In this document: positions 44,729 to 52,901 of the stretch, one piece after another
How positions within the stretch are numbered: the stretch's first letter is position 1
How the letters are laid out: the number at the start of each line of letters is the position of its first letter
Assembly (NCBI GenBank): GCA_026984795.1
Contig: JALSRK010000050.1
Location: 1 to 64,000, forward strand
Length of the DNA: 64,000 nucleotides
Direction: 5' to 3'
From: Solibacteraceae bacterium
Lineage (GTDB): Bacteria; Acidobacteriota; Terriglobia; Bryobacterales; Bryobacteraceae
The notes under the pieces: model-generated
What the model was told of the DNA's origin: nothing
The model's input: only the letters and a program-made list of their open reading frames with translations
Database searches by the model: none
Program-made: the position numbers and the translations under genes

Positions 44729-47700
44729 TCACCTGTGCGGCTGCCGGGACGCCGCCCCGCTCACCGGCGGCGTCTGGCAATGGAGGACGTTCCGGATGGC
44801 GTCCAGAAGCTGGGCCGGACGGAAAGGTTTGGTCAGGCAGTAGTCGGCGCCCGCTTTCAGGCAGCGCTCCACGTCCCCGATCAGTGCGCTGGCCGTCACC
44901 ACGATGATACGGGGACGTGACCGGAATTCGGCTTGGCGGCGGAACTCTTCGAGGACGGCGTATCCGTCCACTTCGGGCATCTGGATGTCGAGCAGCAGCA
45001 GATCGACGGGCTCCCGTCTCAAGATCTCGAGGGCTTCGGCTCCGTTGGCCGCCTCGATGACGCGAAGTCCCGCCTTCTCGAGCAGCCGCACGGCCAGCTT
45101 CCTGTTTACCGGATTGTCCTCGGCGACAAGGATTCTGAGGCCCGGCTCCAGCGGTTCGGGCTCCTCGTGCGCCTCTTGTCCAAGGGCCGGTTCGGGCGTC
45201 CGGTCCCGGCCGGCTTGGATTGTGAAGGAAAAGGTGCTGCCTTTGCCCGGGACGCTGTCCACCCAGATCCGGCCGCCCATCATTCTCACCAGGCGGGCGC
45301 AGATGCTCAGGCCAAGACCGGAGCCGCCGTAACGCCGCGTCGTCGAGCCGTCCAGCTGGCGGAATACGTCGAAGATGGTCTCCCGGTGTTCGGGCGGAAC
45401 GCCGATGCCGGTGTCGGTGACTTGGAACAGCAGCGTAACGGCGTCTTCCGTCGTATCCGCCGCCTGGACCGACAACCGCACGGAGCCACGCTGCGTGAAC
45501 TTCACGGCGTTGTTCAGCAGGTTCAGGATCACCTGGCGCAGGCGGAGGGCGTCGCCGACCAGCCGGTCGGGCGCCCGGTCGGCGACTTCGAGAGACAGCT
45601 CCAGCCCTTTCGCTCCCGCCAGGGGCGCCATCGTGTCGAGACAGGTGCACAAAGTTTCCCGCAGCGCGAAAGGCGACTGTTCGAGCTCCATATGGTTGGA
45701 CTCGATGCGCGAGAGATCGAGTACGTCACTGAGGAGGGACAGCAGGCTTTCCCCCGATTCCTGGATCGTTTGCAGGTATTCCCGCAGTTCCGCGGTCGGC
45801 CGGCTGTCCAGCGCCAGGGCTGTCATTCCCAGGATCCCGTTGAGCGGCGTTCGGATCTCGTGGCTGATGTTGGCCAGGAACTGGGTCTTCAACCGGTTCG
45901 CCTCCCGGGCCTGCTGAAGCGCCGCGTTCGCCCGGTCGCGCTCAGCCTCGAGTTCCCGGGTGCGGGCGGCCACCTGGGCCTCGAGTTCCGCCCGGCGGCG
46001 GCGCAGCCATCGCGTGCGCCAGCTCCATAGGCCGGCGGCCAGGCCGATGGCCAGCAGGCCGAGACTGAGGCGGAACCACCATGTCTGCCACCACGGCGTC
46101 AGGATGCGGAATCGCAAGCGCGCCGGAACGCGTGACCAGTCACTGAGCGGCGTCCGCGCCTGCACTTCCAGCTCGTAAGAACCCGCCTCGAGCTCCGACA
46201 GCACGATCTGATTCAGGTCCGAGCGCTGCCAGGGGTCTGCCGGGCGTAGCCGGTAGCGGAACCGGATATCTCCTTCGTGACGGAATGACAACGCCGCCAG
46301 TTGCAGCCCAATCGTCCTCCGGCTGTACGGCAGCGAGGCGCCGTCCTGCAAGTCCATCCCCCAGCCGTGGACCCGGACCCCGCTGATGACGACCGGCGGC
46401 GGCGGTTCGGTAAAGGGATCCCGCAACGGCAAGTAGCGCGAGAGGCCCCGGCTCGTGCCGATCCAGACCGAGCCGTCCGGGGCGGCGAAGAAAGCGTCGA
46501 GCACGCAGCCGTGCCAGATCAGCCCGTCACTCTCGCCGAGGTGGCGCCACCGGCTGCCGTCGAACACATCCACGCCGTCATCGGTACCGATCCACGTCCA
46601 GCCCCGAGCGTCCATCCCAATGAAGCGGATCTCTTCGGAGGCCAAGGCTTCGCTGCTGGTAAGGGTCTCCACTTGGATCGCCCCTTCCCGCTCCCGGATG
46701 CGCGAGACCCCGATCAGCTCGTGGAATCCGGCCCAGACGTCGCCGCCAGACTGCTGCGCAAGAAAGACGACCCTCTCTGACGGCAGCCCGTCCCGGCGTG
46801 TGAAACGGCGCCACTTCCCGTTGCGCAGCAGCAGGAGCCCGTGATCGCCGGCGAACCAGTAGGCGCCCTGGGCGGTGGCGAGCACCCGGTAGATCGTCTC
46901 ATCGGGGCGGAAAAAGTCCGGACGGTAGCGCTCGAACCGGATGGGCCGGGCTGCCAGCCGGGTCCGGAAGACGCCGTCGCCGGTGCAAAGCCACAAGAAG
47001 CCCTTCCCATCCTCGAGGAACGTGAGTAGCGACCGGCTCGTAAGACCCTCTGCCGGCCCTATCCAGGAAAACCGGCCTGTCGCCGGGTCACGCACTGCCA
47101 AAGCCCGCCGGAACGCCACCCACAAGCGGCCGTCACGGCTGACATGGAGGGAGCGCACCGGAGCCGGGGGCAGGGAATCGACCGGGTGGAAGCGGCCCGG
47201 CGGCCCCAGGCGGTTGAGCCCGCGCCGCGTACCGACCCAAATGGTTCCTTCGCCACCGGGCGCGACGGCCGTGACAACGTCGCAACTCAACCCCTCGGCG
47301 TAGGTCCAGCTCTCCCACTCCCGGTATCCCAACCACCGCACCAGCCCCACGTCGCTCAACGCGAGCCACACGTTGCCCTCCCGGTCCTGGAAGAAATACC
47401 GCACCCGGTTGGCCGGCAACCCATGCCTGCGGTTCACCGCCGTCCAGCGGCCCTTCTCATGGAGCAGCACGCCTGCCGGCCCGGTCGCCACCACACTGCC
47501 CTGCATATCGGTGGTGAGCTGGGGGTCGGGGTAGTCGTCTCCGCCGGTCCGCCGCGAGAGCACGAACGTCCGCTCATCGCCGGCCATCGCGTAAATCGCC
47601 GTCCGGCTCCGCACCCAGAGCCTTCCGTCACCGTCTTCGAGGATCGCCCGGTAGGGGGTCTCCGGGAGCCCGGCCCGGCGCCCGTAGGTCTCCACTGTCC

Positions 47701-48343
47701 CCTGGGACGCCCGGCAGAGCTTGCCGCCGCAGCCGTACCACAGTCTGCCGTTGCGGTCCAGGTAGACGCTGTAGACCTGCCGGTCCCGAACCCCGGGTGG
47801 AGGCGGGCGCAGTTCGAAGCGATAGCTGACGTAGGCGCCCGTCCGCCGCACCGGCTCCCCGACCACCAGTCCCGCGCGTGTCGCCAGGTACAGGCGCCCC
47901 GTGATGTCTGAGGTGATCGACTGGGAACCCGACAGCGTGGCTCCCGCCGGCAGAGCCACAGTATGGAACCGTTCGCCCGACAAGTACGCCAGCCCCCGGG
48001 AGGTGCCCACCCAGAGCGTGTCCGCGGTGGTCTCATGGAGGGCGATGATCTTCTCGTCCGGCAGCCCGTCCCGGGGGCGGTAAGCCCGAAACCAGGAACC
48101 GTCAAACCGGAACAGCCCGCGCTCCGTGCCGACCCACAAGAAGCCAAACGTGTCCTGGGCGATGAGGCGGACTTCCGAAGAGGCCAGACCGTCGGCGGGA
48201 CCGTAGATCCGGAAAGGGTAGCGCTGAGCCGGCAAGCTCGCCGCTCCCATGAGCGCGGCCGCCACGACCAGGCACACTGCGGATCGCCGGGGAGCCCGTT
48301 GGATGGCCCTGGTGAACACGCGCGCCCTCACTTCGGCGATCAC
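44729..48343 (-). CDS. Hybrid two-component sensor kinase with periplasmic beta-propeller and receiver domain
   Basis: A 1204-residue hybrid sensor. A signal sequence is followed by Reg_prop propeller repeats (about 45-640, with recurring GLASSEV/GLPDEKI and W-V-G-T phrases), then a Y_Y_Y domain (about 660-755), one transmembrane helix (about 758-778) and a coiled coil. The kinase core has H828 in ISHEIRTPLNG, an HATPase domain (DTGIGVPPEH, GSGLGLSI), and a C-terminal receiver with D1119 (LLLLDIQMPE). Unlike Bacteroides HTCS proteins it has no AraC domain. The start is GTG 48343; GTG 48331 is possible. Such propellers often sense glycans. Phosphate would pass to an external or internal partner. 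Confidence 0.9.
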   Translation of the reverse strand: MIAEVRARVFTRAIQRAPRRSAVCLVVAAALMGAASLPAQRYPFRIYGPADGLASSEVRLIAQDTFGFLWVGTERGLFRFDGSWFRAYRPRDGLPDEKIIALHETTADTLWVGTSRGLAYLSGERFHTVALPAGATLSGSQSITSDITGRLYLATRAGLVVGEPVRRTGAYVSYRFELRPPPPGVRDRQVYSVYLDRNGRLWYGCGGKLCRASQGTVETYGRRAGLPETPYRAILEDGDGRLWVRSRTAIYAMAGDERTFVLSRRTGGDDYPDPQLTTDMQGSVVATGPAGVLLHEKGRWTAVNRRHGLPANRVRYFFQDREGNVWLALSDVGLVRWLGYREWESWTYAEGLSCDVVTAVAPGGEGTIWVGTRRGLNRLGPPGRFHPVDSLPPAPVRSLHVSRDGRLWVAFRRALAVRDPATGRFSWIGPAEGLTSRSLLTFLEDGKGFLWLCTGDGVFRTRLAARPIRFERYRPDFFRPDETIYRVLATAQGAYWFAGDHGLLLLRNGKWRRFTRRDGLPSERVVFLAQQSGGDVWAGFHELIGVSRIREREGAIQVETLTSSEALASEEIRFIGMDARGWTWIGTDDGVDVFDGSRWRHLGESDGLIWHGCVLDAFFAAPDGSVWIGTSRGLSRYLPLRDPFTEPPPPVVISGVRVHGWGMDLQDGASLPYSRRTIGLQLAALSFRHEGDIRFRYRLRPADPWQRSDLNQIVLSELEAGSYELEVQARTPLSDWSRVPARLRFRILTPWWQTWWFRLSLGLLAIGLAAGLWSWRTRWLRRRRAELEAQVAARTRELEAERDRANAALQQAREANRLKTQFLANISHEIRTPLNGILGMTALALDSRPTAELREYLQTIQESGESLLSLLSDVLDLSRIESNHMELEQSPFALRETLCTCLDTMAPLAGAKGLELSLEVADRAPDRLVGDALRLRQVILNLLNNAVKFTQRGSVRLSVQAADTTEDAVTLLFQVTDTGIGVPPEHRETIFDVFRQLDGSTTRRYGGSGLGLSICARLVRMMGGRIWVDSVPGKGSTFSFTIQAGRDRTPEPALGQEAHEEPEPLEPGLRILVAEDNPVNRKLAVRLLEKAGLRVIEAANGAEALEILRREPVDLLLLDIQMPEVDGYAVLEEFRRQAEFRSRPRIIVVTASALIGDVERCLKAGADYCLTKPFRPAQLLDAIRNVLHCQTPPVSGAASRQPHR

Positions 48344-48484
48344 TGTACTACTCTCTCACATCGGCGGTAAGGGGACTTCTGTGTAGGCGCCCGGCCGCCT
48401 TCCAGCGCCGGAAGGGATTTGGTAAGATTCGATCAGCCCGGCGATCCTTTCGCTCTGGATGTCGCCGGAAGGGAGTTCAGTGCC

Positions 48485-49324
48485 ATGAGGCGTATCGTAC
48501 TGACTGTCATTGTCCTCACCGCCGTCGCCGCCGGTGTCTTGTACGGGGCGAACTTCTGGGAGAAGAAGGACTTCAAAACGTGGAGCGAAAAAGAGGTCCA
48601 GAAGATCCTTTTCAACTCCCCTTGGGCCAAGAGCCTCAGCGTTCCCATCGGTCCTCCGATGGCCGCCATGCCCGGAGGTGGGCGCCATAGAGGCGGCGGC
48701 ATGGGCGGAGGTGCGGGGATACCCGCCGGCGGCGGCGGTGGAATCGAGGGCGGCGGCGGTGGCGGCGGAGGCATGCCCGGCGCCGGCCGCAGAGGCGGCG
48801 GCATGGGGCCCGGCATGGCGATGGAGCAGACCGTCAAGGTGCTCTTCCGTTGGATCAGCGCCCTGCCGGTCCGCCAGGCGATCGCCCGCAGCCGCTTCGG
48901 CGACGAGCTCGATACCGAAGAGGCGGGCAAGATCCTGAATCTCCAGGACAACCGTTACATTCTCGCCGTCTCGGGGCTCCCCCGAGGAATGGCCTTCGGC
49001 GGGCCGCACCGGAAGGGCCGGGGCGGAGCTGAGGGGGCGGCCCAGGATCCGGAAGCGCAGCGCAACGCCGCCATCGAGCAACTCAAGCAGCGCGCCTCGC
49101 TCCGGGTCAAAGGCAAGGACCCCGTGCATCCGAACCATGTCCAACTGAATGTCCAGCAGGCGGCCGCCGACATCTACTTCTTCTTCCCCAAAGGCGAAGA
49201 CGGCGGTTTGGACATCTCCCTCGACGACAAAGAGGTCGAATTCCGGCTGGAGACGCGCCAGCGGACCTTGAAACGCAAGTTCAAGCTGAAGGACATGGTC
49301 TACAAGGGGAAGCTGGAGATCTGA
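48485..49324 (+). CDS. Exported protein of unknown function with Gly/Met/Arg-rich low-complexity region
   Basis: A 279-residue protein from ATG 48485, with AAGGGAG upstream as ribosome site. An N-terminal signal or anchor helix (about 3-22) is followed by DFKTWSEKEVQKILFNSPWAK (about 31-51; first and last residues of a conserved-looking block). Residues 60-118 are very rich in Gly, with Met, Pro, His and Arg. The C-terminal half (about 120-279) is a folded-looking domain (RWISALPVRQAIARS, RYILAVSGLP, RLETRQRTLKRKFKLKD). I recognise the W-S-E-K-E-V...S-P-W-A-K block as recurrent in acidobacterial proteins of unknown function but cannot name a domain. Confidence 0.7.
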   Translation: MRRIVLTVIVLTAVAAGVLYGANFWEKKDFKTWSEKEVQKILFNSPWAKSLSVPIGPPMAAMPGGGRHRGGGMGGGAGIPAGGGGGIEGGGGGGGGMPGAGRRGGGMGPGMAMEQTVKVLFRWISALPVRQAIARSRFGDELDTEEAGKILNLQDNRYILAVSGLPRGMAFGGPHRKGRGGAEGAAQDPEAQRNAAIEQLKQRASLRVKGKDPVHPNHVQLNVQQAAADIYFFFPKGEDGGLDISLDDKEVEFRLETRQRTLKRKFKLKDMVYKGKLEI

Positions 49325-49391
49325 CGGGGGTCTGGGGAGAGAGCGCTGAAACGGGAGAGCGACCCTGAAGGGCGCCGGGACGCGTCCTTCT

Positions 49392-50165
49392 CTAAAGCTT
49401 CAGGAGGCTCCGCAACCGCTTCGTTTGAAAACGGCTCACCGGGATCTCCGTCTGCCGCTTGTCGTCCATACGGAGCTGATAGCTGGACTTGAACCAGGGG
49501 ATCACTTCCTTGATCCGGTTGATGTTCACCAGATAGGAGCGGTGCACGCGCCAGAAAACCTCCGGATCCAGGTTCGATTGCAGCTCTTCGATCGTCCGGT
49601 AATTCGATTGGCCCTCGATGTTCGTGGCCACGATCGTAATCAGGCCGTCCTGGATGGTGGCGTAGATCATGTCGCTGGCGTCGATGATGAAGTTGCGGTT
49701 GTGGCTCTTCACCAGCAGTTTGGTGCGGTGCGGCCGCGGCACGGCCGGTTCCGGCTGCGGCGCCGGTTTCGCCCCTTCCAGGATCGCCCTCCGCGCCCGG
49801 TCTACGGTCAGCCGCAGCCGCTCCTTGTCGATGGGCTTGAGCAGGTAGTCCATCGCCTCGAAACGGAAAGCGTCCACGGCGTAGTGGTCATAGGCGGTGG
49901 CGAGAACGAAATGGGGCAGCGCGACTCCCTTTTCCTGCAATTTGCGGATCACCCCCAGGCCGTTCAGGCCGGGCATCTGCACGTCGAGAAAGACCAGGTC
50001 CGGCCGCTCCTCCTCGATCGCCCTGACCGCATCCAGACCGTTGTGAACCGCGCCGATGACCTCGATCTCAGGGAAGTCATTCAGTAGGTAACTGAGTTCA
50101 TCGCAGGCGAGACGCTCGTCGTCCACCAGGAGCGTCCTGATGGGTCGGCTTTCCCGTCTGACCAT
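49392..50165 (-). CDS. LytTR-family response regulator
   Basis: A 257-residue DNA-binding regulator from ATG 50165. The receiver domain (about 9-125) has LLVDDERLACDE and phosphoacceptor D61 (LVFLDVQMPGLNG), with YLLKPI late in the domain. The LytTR DNA-binding domain (about 150-255) shows DMIYATIQDGLITIVAT, EVFWRVHRSYLVNINRIKEV and IPVSRFQTKRLRSLL. No sensor of the LytS class lies beside it; the nearest kinase is the hybrid sensor at 44729-48343. A TGTTATACT promoter box sits directly upstream. Confidence 0.93.
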   Translation of the reverse strand: MVRRESRPIRTLLVDDERLACDELSYLLNDFPEIEVIGAVHNGLDAVRAIEEERPDLVFLDVQMPGLNGLGVIRKLQEKGVALPHFVLATAYDHYAVDAFRFEAMDYLLKPIDKERLRLTVDRARRAILEGAKPAPQPEPAVPRPHRTKLLVKSHNRNFIIDASDMIYATIQDGLITIVATNIEGQSNYRTIEELQSNLDPEVFWRVHRSYLVNINRIKEVIPWFKSSYQLRMDDKRQTEIPVSRFQTKRLRSLLKL

Positions 50166-50174
50166 GAGAATGCT

Positions 50175-50183
50175 AGTATAACA
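50175..50183 (-). promoter_or_regulatory. Extended -10 promoter of the LytTR regulator gene
   Basis: On the minus strand TGTTATACT ends 9 nt before the ATG at 50165. A transcript would begin within a few bases of the start codon, as for ispH. Confidence 0.5.
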
Positions 50184-50393
50184 TCTGGCACTCACCCGGC
50201 TTGGGAGAAGCCACCTGTGTGCTTGGCCGGGCCGGAAATGCGGGCGCCGGTTTCCAGTCAGCGATTCAGCCATGTCTCGGCGGCCCGATCTCCCCAAGCG
50301 TGATGAGAGCGGCGCCGGCAGCGGCCACGCTTCCGCGAGCGGGGCTTGCCGGCGGAGTTGACGTTTACGAGTTCAAGTGAAGGAGTTCGCACA

Positions 50394-51713
50394 GTGGCTA
50401 AGACGCAACCAGTGAAAATCAAGGCTCCACGGGGCAAACTCGGTGTATTGATCCCTGGGATGGGAGCGGTGGGAACCACGTTTATCGCCGGAGTGGAGGC
50501 GATCCGCCGCGGGCTCGGCAAGCCCTTCGGCTCTCTTACCCAGATGGCGACCATCCGACTCGGCAAGCGGACCGAAAACCGGACGCCCCTGATCAAAGAC
50601 TTTGTCCCGCTGGCGAAACTCGACGATATCGTTTTCGGCGGGTGGGATATTTTCCCGGCCAACGCTTACGAATCGGCCCTGCAGGCCGGTGTCCTCGACA
50701 AGACTCTCCTGGACCAGTTGAAAAAGCCCCTGGCCGCGGTCAAGCCGATGAAGGCGGTGTTCGACCCTGCTTATCTGCACAACATCTCGGGCCCGAACAT
50801 CAAGAAAAAGGGTTCGAAGATGGACAAGGCGCAGGCCTTGATGGACGATATCAAACAGTTTAAGAAAAAGACCGGCGCCAGCCGTCTGGTGATGCTCTGG
50901 TGCGGGTCCACCGAGGTCTATCACCAGCCCGCGTCCTGTCACCAGTCCCTCAAGGCTTTCGAGAAGGGACTCCGTGAGGACGATCCCAACATCGCCCCCA
51001 GCCAGATCTATGCGTACGCGGCGCTGAAGCTCGGCATCCCCTTCGGCAACGGGGCGCCGAACCTCACCAACGACGTGCCCGCCTTGGACGAACTGGCGCG
51101 GAACCGCGGCGTCCCTCACGCCGGCAAGGACTTCAAGACCGGCCAGACGCTGATGAAGACCATCGTCTCTCCCGGTCTCAAAGCCCGCATGCTCGGCGTT
51201 ACGGGCTGGTTCTCCACCAACATCCTGGGCAACCGCGACGGCGAAGTCCTCGACGATCCCGGTTCCTTCAAGACGAAAGAGCAAACCAAGCTCAGCGTGC
51301 TGGACTACATACTCCAGCCGAACCTCTACCCGGAGCTGTACAAGGACATCGTTCATGTGGTCCGCATCAACTACTACCCGCCCCGCGGGGACGCCAAAGA
51401 AGGCTGGGACAACGTCGACATCTTCGGGTGGCTGGGCTACCCGATGCAGATCAAGATCAACTTCCTCTGCCGGGACTCGATCCTGGCCGCTCCCATCGTC
51501 CTCGACCTGGTGCTGTTTCTCGACCTGGCCCAGCGCGCGGGCATGAAGGGCATCCAGGAGTGGCTTTCGTTCTACTTCAAGGCGCCTCTCACGGCGCCGG
51601 GGCTCTATCCCGAGCATGACCTGTTCATCCAGTTGATGAAGCTGAAGAACACCCTGCGCTGGATGCGCGGCGAAGAGCTGATCACGCACCTCGGGCTCGA
51701 GTACTACGACTGA
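50394..51713 (+). CDS. Inositol-3-phosphate synthase
   Basis: Converts glucose-6-phosphate to myo-inositol-1-phosphate with NAD, for inositol lipids or solutes. The start is GTG 50394 with AAGGAG eight bases upstream, giving 439 residues. The NAD loop is VLIPGMGAVGTTFIAG; further family segments are LVMLWCGSTEVYHQP, YAYAALKLGIPFGNGAPNL, DFKTGQTLMKTIVSPGLKAR and WFSTNILGNRDGEVL. The gene stands between the LytTR gene and an epimerase gene. Confidence 0.93.
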   Translation: MAKTQPVKIKAPRGKLGVLIPGMGAVGTTFIAGVEAIRRGLGKPFGSLTQMATIRLGKRTENRTPLIKDFVPLAKLDDIVFGGWDIFPANAYESALQAGVLDKTLLDQLKKPLAAVKPMKAVFDPAYLHNISGPNIKKKGSKMDKAQALMDDIKQFKKKTGASRLVMLWCGSTEVYHQPASCHQSLKAFEKGLREDDPNIAPSQIYAYAALKLGIPFGNGAPNLTNDVPALDELARNRGVPHAGKDFKTGQTLMKTIVSPGLKARMLGVTGWFSTNILGNRDGEVLDDPGSFKTKEQTKLSVLDYILQPNLYPELYKDIVHVVRINYYPPRGDAKEGWDNVDIFGWLGYPMQIKINFLCRDSILAAPIVLDLVLFLDLAQRAGMKGIQEWLSFYFKAPLTAPGLYPEHDLFIQLMKLKNTLRWMRGEELITHLGLEYYD

Positions 51714-51791
51714 GGCCGGAGCGCGCGCCGGTCGAAGCGGGGTTGGACGGCCGTCCCCGTTCTACCGGGGCGCCTCTTGCGGAGTGGTGAA

Positions 51792-52787
51792 GTGAGAGCG
51801 CTGGTCATCGGCGGCACCCTCTTCATCGGGAGGCGCTTGGTGCGTCTGCTGTTGGCCGAGGGCCACGAAGTCGCGGTGATGCATCGCCGCGCCCGCCACG
51901 ATCTGGGCCCGGAGGTGGAGAACCTGGTCGCCGACCGCAACGATCCGGAAGCCGTCCGGCGGGTGCTCAGAGGACGCCGCTTCGACTGGGTCTTCGACAA
52001 CGTCTACGACTGGGAGCGGGGCACCACCGCCGCCCAGGTAGAGGCCACCGCTCGCGCCTGCGGCGGCGTCGCCCGCTATGTCTTCATGTCCAGCGTCGCC
52101 GCCTACGGCGAGGGGCTCGACCGGGCCGAGGACGATCCTCTCGCCCCGCCCAGCCACCCTGAGCCGTACGCCGCCAACAAGGCCGCCAGCGAGCGCGCCC
52201 TGTTCCGCCTGCACCGCGAGCACGGATTCCCCGCTGTCACCCTCCGCCCCCCTTATGTTTACGGCCCTGGCAATCCTTTCTATCGCGAGGCCTTCTTCTG
52301 GGACCGTTTCGCCGACCGCCGGCCGGTGATCGTTCCCGGCGACGGAAGCCGCCTGATGCACTTTGTCTATGTCTGCGACCTGGCCGAGGCCTGCCTTCTC
52401 GCCGCCAAGATGCCCCGGGCGGCCGGCGAGGCCTTCAACATCGCCCACGAGCGCCCGGTGACGCAGGAGGAGCTGGTGTATGCCTTCGCCCGCGCTGCCG
52501 GGGTGGAGCCCGAGATCGTTCCCGTCCCCCGCGAGATCATCCAGGCCGAGGGCGGCAGCGTCTTCGGCCCCGGCAACCTCTATTTCGGCGTCTACTTCGA
52601 CATGCCTCCCATCACCGAGAAGATCGGCAAGGCGAAACGTCTCCTGGGTTTCCGCCCGTCGGACTTCGACGCCACGCTCCGGGAAACCTACGAGTGGTAT
52701 CGGAGGCACCACCGCCGTCCGTCCATCGACTACCGTTTCGAAGACCGGCTCATCGAACTCGCTCGCCGCCGGTACGCCCCGAGCTGA
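51792..52787 (+). CDS. NAD-dependent epimerase/dehydratase (extended SDR)
   Basis: A 331-residue extended short-chain dehydrogenase starting at GTG 51792 (VRALVIGGTLFIGRRLVRLLL), with GGAGTGG upstream. The cofactor motif is G-G-T-x-F-I-G-R-x-L, and the catalytic tetrad includes SSVAAYGEGL and YAANKAASERAL (Y-x3-K). The GGTLFIGR variant and the LRPPYVYGPGNPFYREAFFWDR segment resemble the NAD-dependent epimerases of the RNA-binding/CSP41-like group. The substrate is probably a nucleotide sugar, but which one is unknown. Confidence 0.82.
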   Translation: MRALVIGGTLFIGRRLVRLLLAEGHEVAVMHRRARHDLGPEVENLVADRNDPEAVRRVLRGRRFDWVFDNVYDWERGTTAAQVEATARACGGVARYVFMSSVAAYGEGLDRAEDDPLAPPSHPEPYAANKAASERALFRLHREHGFPAVTLRPPYVYGPGNPFYREAFFWDRFADRRPVIVPGDGSRLMHFVYVCDLAEACLLAAKMPRAAGEAFNIAHERPVTQEELVYAFARAAGVEPEIVPVPREIIQAEGGSVFGPGNLYFGVYFDMPPITEKIGKAKRLLGFRPSDFDATLRETYEWYRRHHRRPSIDYRFEDRLIELARRRYAPS

Positions 52788-52883
52788 GGCGCGCCGCCTG
52801 TCCCTTCCCCGCGTTTCCGGGCTGGACTCCGGCCGGCGGCGGACTCCGGGGCCTCCGCCGCTTGGGAGCGTCCCGTCCGGCGG

Positions 52884-52892
52884 TGTTATTCT
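52884..52892 (+). promoter_or_regulatory. Extended -10 promoter of the TPR lipoprotein gene
   Basis: TGTTATTCT ends 9 nt before the ATG at 52902, the same form and spacing as the ispH promoter. The gap 52788-52883 shows no other feature. Confidence 0.5.
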
Positions 52893-52901
52893 GTAGCGAG
52901 C

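Noticed and set aside
49378-49391. Palindrome GGACGCGTCC in the convergent gap, possible terminator
   Set aside because: A continuous palindrome without a loop, and the T-rich tail is too short to support a terminator call.
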